Source of the DNA: RUG100 sp963542695
Lineage (GTDB): Bacteria; Bacillota; Clostridia; Peptostreptococcales; Anaerovoracaceae
Assembly (NCBI GenBank): GCA_963542695.1
Contig: CAUTYX010000024.1
Coordinates: forward strand, 1-16,449
Direction of reading: 5' to 3'
Length of the DNA stretch: 16,449 nt
The translations under genes and the position numbers were made by a program. The notes under the pieces are model-generated. The model worked only from the letters and a program-made list of their open reading frames with translations. It was not told the origin of the DNA and searched no databases. Shown piece after piece: positions 14,903 to 16,449 of this stretch; position 1 is the stretch's first letter; each line of letters opens with the position of its first letter.

Positions 14903-15120
14903 TTTATTTGTTTTCAGGAATTCCAAACATTAAATAGATTGTTTCCAGTGTACGTTCCAAATACATATAATAAGGAAGGAAAATTTTCTATAACTAGACC
15001 AAGGAGAATCTCAAACCTCATACACTATTACTGCCATGGCCAGTGAAAAGACTCCCGGCTATATATATTTTTAGTATAATATAGATTATAAAACGAATAT
15101 AAAAATATTTGTTTTATGCC
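14903..15120. other. AT-rich spacer between the tRNA scar and hicA, no clear gene
   Basis: No convincing gene is present. A 20-codon minus-strand frame (14966..14904), whose stop abuts the tRNA remnant, has only weak support. An imperfect inverted repeat (arms 15088-15100 and 15105-15117, 12 of 13 pairs plus a G-U) lies just before the hicA promoter and could be a second protein-binding site or a weak terminator. A bulged GCCAGT/ACT..GGC stem near 15034-15060 is followed by a T/A-rich run. Confidence 0.5.
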
Positions 15121-15152
15121 TTTACACATATAATTATATGTGTTACTATAAT
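15121..15152 (+). promoter_or_regulatory. hicAB promoter with palindromic operator
   Basis: TTTACA (15121-15126) is followed after 17 bases by TACTAT (15144-15149). A better -10, TATAAT, overlaps at 15147-15152 but at 20-base spacing. A perfect 20-base palindrome, ACACATATAA/TTATATGTGT (15124-15143), fills the spacer between the hexamers. HicB antitoxins commonly bind palindromes in their own promoter through a C-terminal DNA-binding domain, so this is the likely autorepression site. Confidence 0.7.
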
Positions 15153-15169
15153 CTTGTCAGGAGAACAAA

Positions 15170-15367
15170 ATGAAAAGTTATTCTTCAAGAGAAGTCATTA
15201 AATTATTGCAAAAAGATGGATGGTATGAAGTCAACATTGTCGGAAGCCATCATCAGTACAAACATCCTTCTAAAAAAGGTCGTGTTACAGTCAAACACCC
15301 AGACAAAGATATCCCAAGAAAAACCTTGGATAGTATTGAGAAACAATCGGAGCTACGATTCAGATAG
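15170..15367 (+). CDS. hicA: HicA-type mRNA interferase toxin
   Basis: A 65-residue HicA. These are small double-stranded-RNA-binding-fold ribonucleases that cleave mRNA and stop growth when free of HicB. The order YSSREVIKLLQKDGW, then GSHHQY with the catalytic histidine (H27, possibly with H28), then KGRVTVKHPDKDIPRKTL is the family pattern. The final residues, QSELRFR, deviate from the more usual QAGL ending. The ATG has AGGAG about seven bases upstream. It precedes hicB by 34 bp and shares its promoter and operator. It appears intact, with all core motifs present. AT-rich surroundings and the adjacent tRNA scar suggest it came with an integrated element. Confidence 0.93.
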   Translation: MKSYSSREVIKLLQKDGWYEVNIVGSHHQYKHPSKKGRVTVKHPDKDIPRKTLDSIEKQSELRFR

Positions 15368-15401
15368 CCCCACCACTTAACTATACATGGAGGTATTACA
15401 T

Positions 15402-15806
15402 ATGAAAAAACAAGATAGATATTTTTACCCAGCCATATTCACTTACGAAGAAGGTCAAGAAATTGCCATTACTTTCCCCGACTTTGAGGTTGCTACAAGT
15501 GGAGAAAATGATGATGATGCTCTACTTTCTGCAAGAGAATGCTTAGGGATCACAATCTATGGCTTAGAAGAAGATAATGAGTCTATTCCGGAACCTTCTG
15601 CTTTATCTTCTATTGAGGTCAATAAAAACGAACGTGCCGTATTGATAGATGTTTTCATGCCTTCCATCCGAATGGCCAATGTCAATAAATCCATTAATCG
15701 TACTGTAACATTGCCAGCGTGGCTTAATTCAGCCGCTTTGGAAAACAACCTGAACTTTTCCCAAGTGCTTCAAGATGCGTTAAAAGAACGGCTAGGAGTC
15801 AATTGA
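15402..15806 (+). CDS. hicB: HicB-type antitoxin with ribbon-helix-helix C-terminus
   Basis: A 134-residue antitoxin that binds and blocks HicA and should repress the hicAB promoter. The start chosen is the ATG giving MKKQDRYFYPAIF, eight bases after GGAGG. An in-frame ATG five codons upstream overlaps that ribosome binding site and is unlikely. The N-terminal part (FYPAIFTYEEGQEIAITFPDF, then ATSGENDDDALLSARECL) is the degenerate RNase H-like HicB fold. The C-terminal part (NRTVTLPAWLNSAALENNLN, then FSQVLQDALKERL) looks like an Arc/MetJ ribbon-helix-helix DNA-binding domain. The gene is followed by a palindromic terminator. Confidence 0.93.
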   Translation: MKKQDRYFYPAIFTYEEGQEIAITFPDFEVATSGENDDDALLSARECLGITIYGLEEDNESIPEPSALSSIEVNKNERAVLIDVFMPSIRMANVNKSINRTVTLPAWLNSAALENNLNFSQVLQDALKERLGVN

Positions 15807-15827
15807 AGTTTAATATTCATTTTACTG

Positions 15828-15858
15828 AAAAAGGAGAGGTTTAAACCTCTCCTTCATT
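15828..15858. terminator. Bidirectional terminator between hicB and the convergent gene
   Basis: A perfect 24-base palindrome, AAGGAGAGGTTT/AAACCTCTCCTT (15831-15854). On the minus strand it is followed by a clean T-run (15832..15828), and on the plus strand by TTCATTTT. It overlaps the last codons and stop of the minus-strand gene, so one hairpin serves two convergent units. Confidence 0.8.
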
Positions 15859-16086
15859 TTCTGCATCGCTCTTAACCCTTTCGTCGTTGTCAAAGTTTAG
15901 ACCACATAATACTTTTTTTATTCTGCGACTCGCTCCAAAAACAGTTCCCACCATTATGATATACACAGATATAACGTTAAACGCATATTCTGTTCCATAG
16001 TGCCAAATAACCACTCCAACCATTATAAGTGGCATAATCACTGCAATACCGATTAAATTTTTTATCGTCTTTTTTAATTCAACCAT
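15841..16086 (-). CDS. Small two-helix membrane protein, function unknown
   Basis: An 81-residue protein starting MVELKKTIKNLIG, chosen because a GGAAGG site lies about ten bases upstream. The open frame extends 11 codons further, but those starts overlap the ribosome binding site. Two membrane segments are visible, at about 11-29 (LIGIAVIMPLIMVGVVIWH) and 36-52 (FNVISVYIIMVGTVFGA), with a short polar turn between. The basic SRRIKK follows, then an acidic tail (NDERVKSDAENEGEV). I do not recognise the family. It runs toward hicB and begins 40 bases after the stop of the partial gene at 16126. Being downstream of and co-directional with that gene, it may be co-transcribed with it. A role as an immunity or accessory membrane protein would be speculation. 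Confidence 0.65.
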   Translation of the reverse strand: MVELKKTIKNLIGIAVIMPLIMVGVVIWHYGTEYAFNVISVYIIMVGTVFGASRRIKKVLCGLNFDNDERVKSDAENEGEV

Positions 16087-16125
16087 AATCAAGTATCCTT
16101 CCGTTTGCATTAGCAACAAGACAAG

Positions 16126-16403
16126 TTATGCCCCGTTTACATGAAAATACAACCATAATGTCTTTGTACATAAACAACGACCACTTTGTCCATAATACCT
16201 TGTTGCTTCCTTTTGGCATCCTATAGAACTTGTTACCATAAATCTTTTCTTTTTAGTATGGTAATATACTTTTGCAACTGATTTGATTACTTTTCCATCA
16301 CCCATAACTGCATCTGATAGAATGTCCGCCGCTACAGCGCTTGCAGCACCAACTTACAGAGACCCTGATAAGGAACCTATTACGAAAGCAAGACCTGTAA
16401 TAG
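16126..16403 (-). pseudogene. 3' end of an unrecognised gene, with an in-frame stop
   Basis: One minus-strand frame reads from the junction with the adapter to a stop at 16128..16126, interrupted by a TAA at 16356..16354. Before the interruption it reads ITGLAFVIGSLSGSL. After it comes VGAASAVAADILSDAVMGDG, then a basic, Tyr- and Cys-containing tail ending LWLYFHVNGA. The hydrophobic glycine-spaced segment runs straight across the stop, which suggests one coding sequence damaged by mutation or by a base error near the contig end. If the stop is real, an internal ATG at MGDGKV lacks a good ribosome binding site. The family is not recognised. The true start is beyond the contig. Confidence 0.45.
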
Positions 16404-16449
16404 CTGTCTCTTATACACATCTGACGCTGCCGACGAAGCTAGAAGTGTA
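16404..16449. other. Illumina Nextera adapter and index read-through (not genomic)
   Basis: Bases 16404-16422 are the 19-bp Tn5 mosaic end as used in Nextera tagmentation, and 16423-16436 complete the Read 1 adapter complement (GACGCTGCCGACGA). Bases 16437-16444 (AGCTAGAA) sit exactly where the 8-base i5 index belongs, and 16445-16449 (GTGTA) match the first bases of the P5 complement. The index reads TTCTAGCT in the usual orientation, which I recall as Nextera XT S515. It is synthetic sequence and should be trimmed. Confidence 0.97.

Noticed and set aside
14904..14966. A 20-codon minus-strand frame next to the tRNA scar, possibly an integrase C-terminal remnant
   Set aside because: It is too short to assign, has a stop shortly upstream, and I see no integrase catalytic motif.
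16404..16422. Tn5 outside/mosaic end as evidence of a transposon
   Set aside because: It is followed by synthetic adapter, index and P5 bases, so it comes from library preparation and not from the genome.
1..16449. CRISPR array, rRNA genes or insertion sequence
   Set aside because: No regularly spaced repeats, no rRNA-like stretches and no transposase frame were seen on either strand.

Overview
The window holds the conserved transcription/translation core of a Bacillota genome, most likely class Clostridia. The reasons are the gene order rpmG-secE-nusG-rplK-rplA-rplJ-rplL-rpoB-rpoC-rpsL-rpsG-fusA-tuf, strong AGGAGG-type ribosome binding sites before nearly every gene, the long (138-residue) Gram-positive form of S12, and a Firmicute-style L10 leader with an attenuator. 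I cannot name the genus.

Positions 1-14500 read on the minus strand. From right to left they carry the L33/SecE/NusG/L11/L1 genes, the L10-L12 pair behind an attenuator leader, the RNA polymerase beta and beta-prime genes, and the str operon (S12, S7, EF-G and the first codons of EF-Tu, which is cut by the window edge). All proteins look intact and ordinary. Consensus promoters are visible upstream of rpmG and of rpsL, and both use TTGACA-17 bp-TAAACT. The spacers carry several likely RNA control elements: an L1-binding mimic between rplK and rplA, the L10 leader and terminator before rplJ, two hairpins between rplL and rpoB, and a hairpin between rpsL and rpsG.

Positions 14500-14860 are a tRNA boundary. 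A complete tRNA-Leu(UAG) with its own promoter and terminator runs on the plus strand. Facing it on the minus strand is the 3' half of a tRNA-Glu(UUC), from the anticodon loop to CCA, followed by what looks like its native terminator. The 5' half is missing. This is the usual scar of an element integrated in a tRNA gene, and it places the element to the right.

Positions 14903-16403 fit an accessory element: an AT-rich control region with palindromes, a HicA/HicB toxin-antitoxin pair, a small two-helix membrane protein on the minus strand, and the 3' end of an unrecognised minus-strand gene with an in-frame stop.

The last 46 bases (16404-16449) are not biological. They are an Illumina Nextera read-through: Tn5 mosaic end, adapter, an 8-base index and the start of P5. 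The contig therefore ends in untrimmed adapter, and nothing there should be read as genome or as a transposon.
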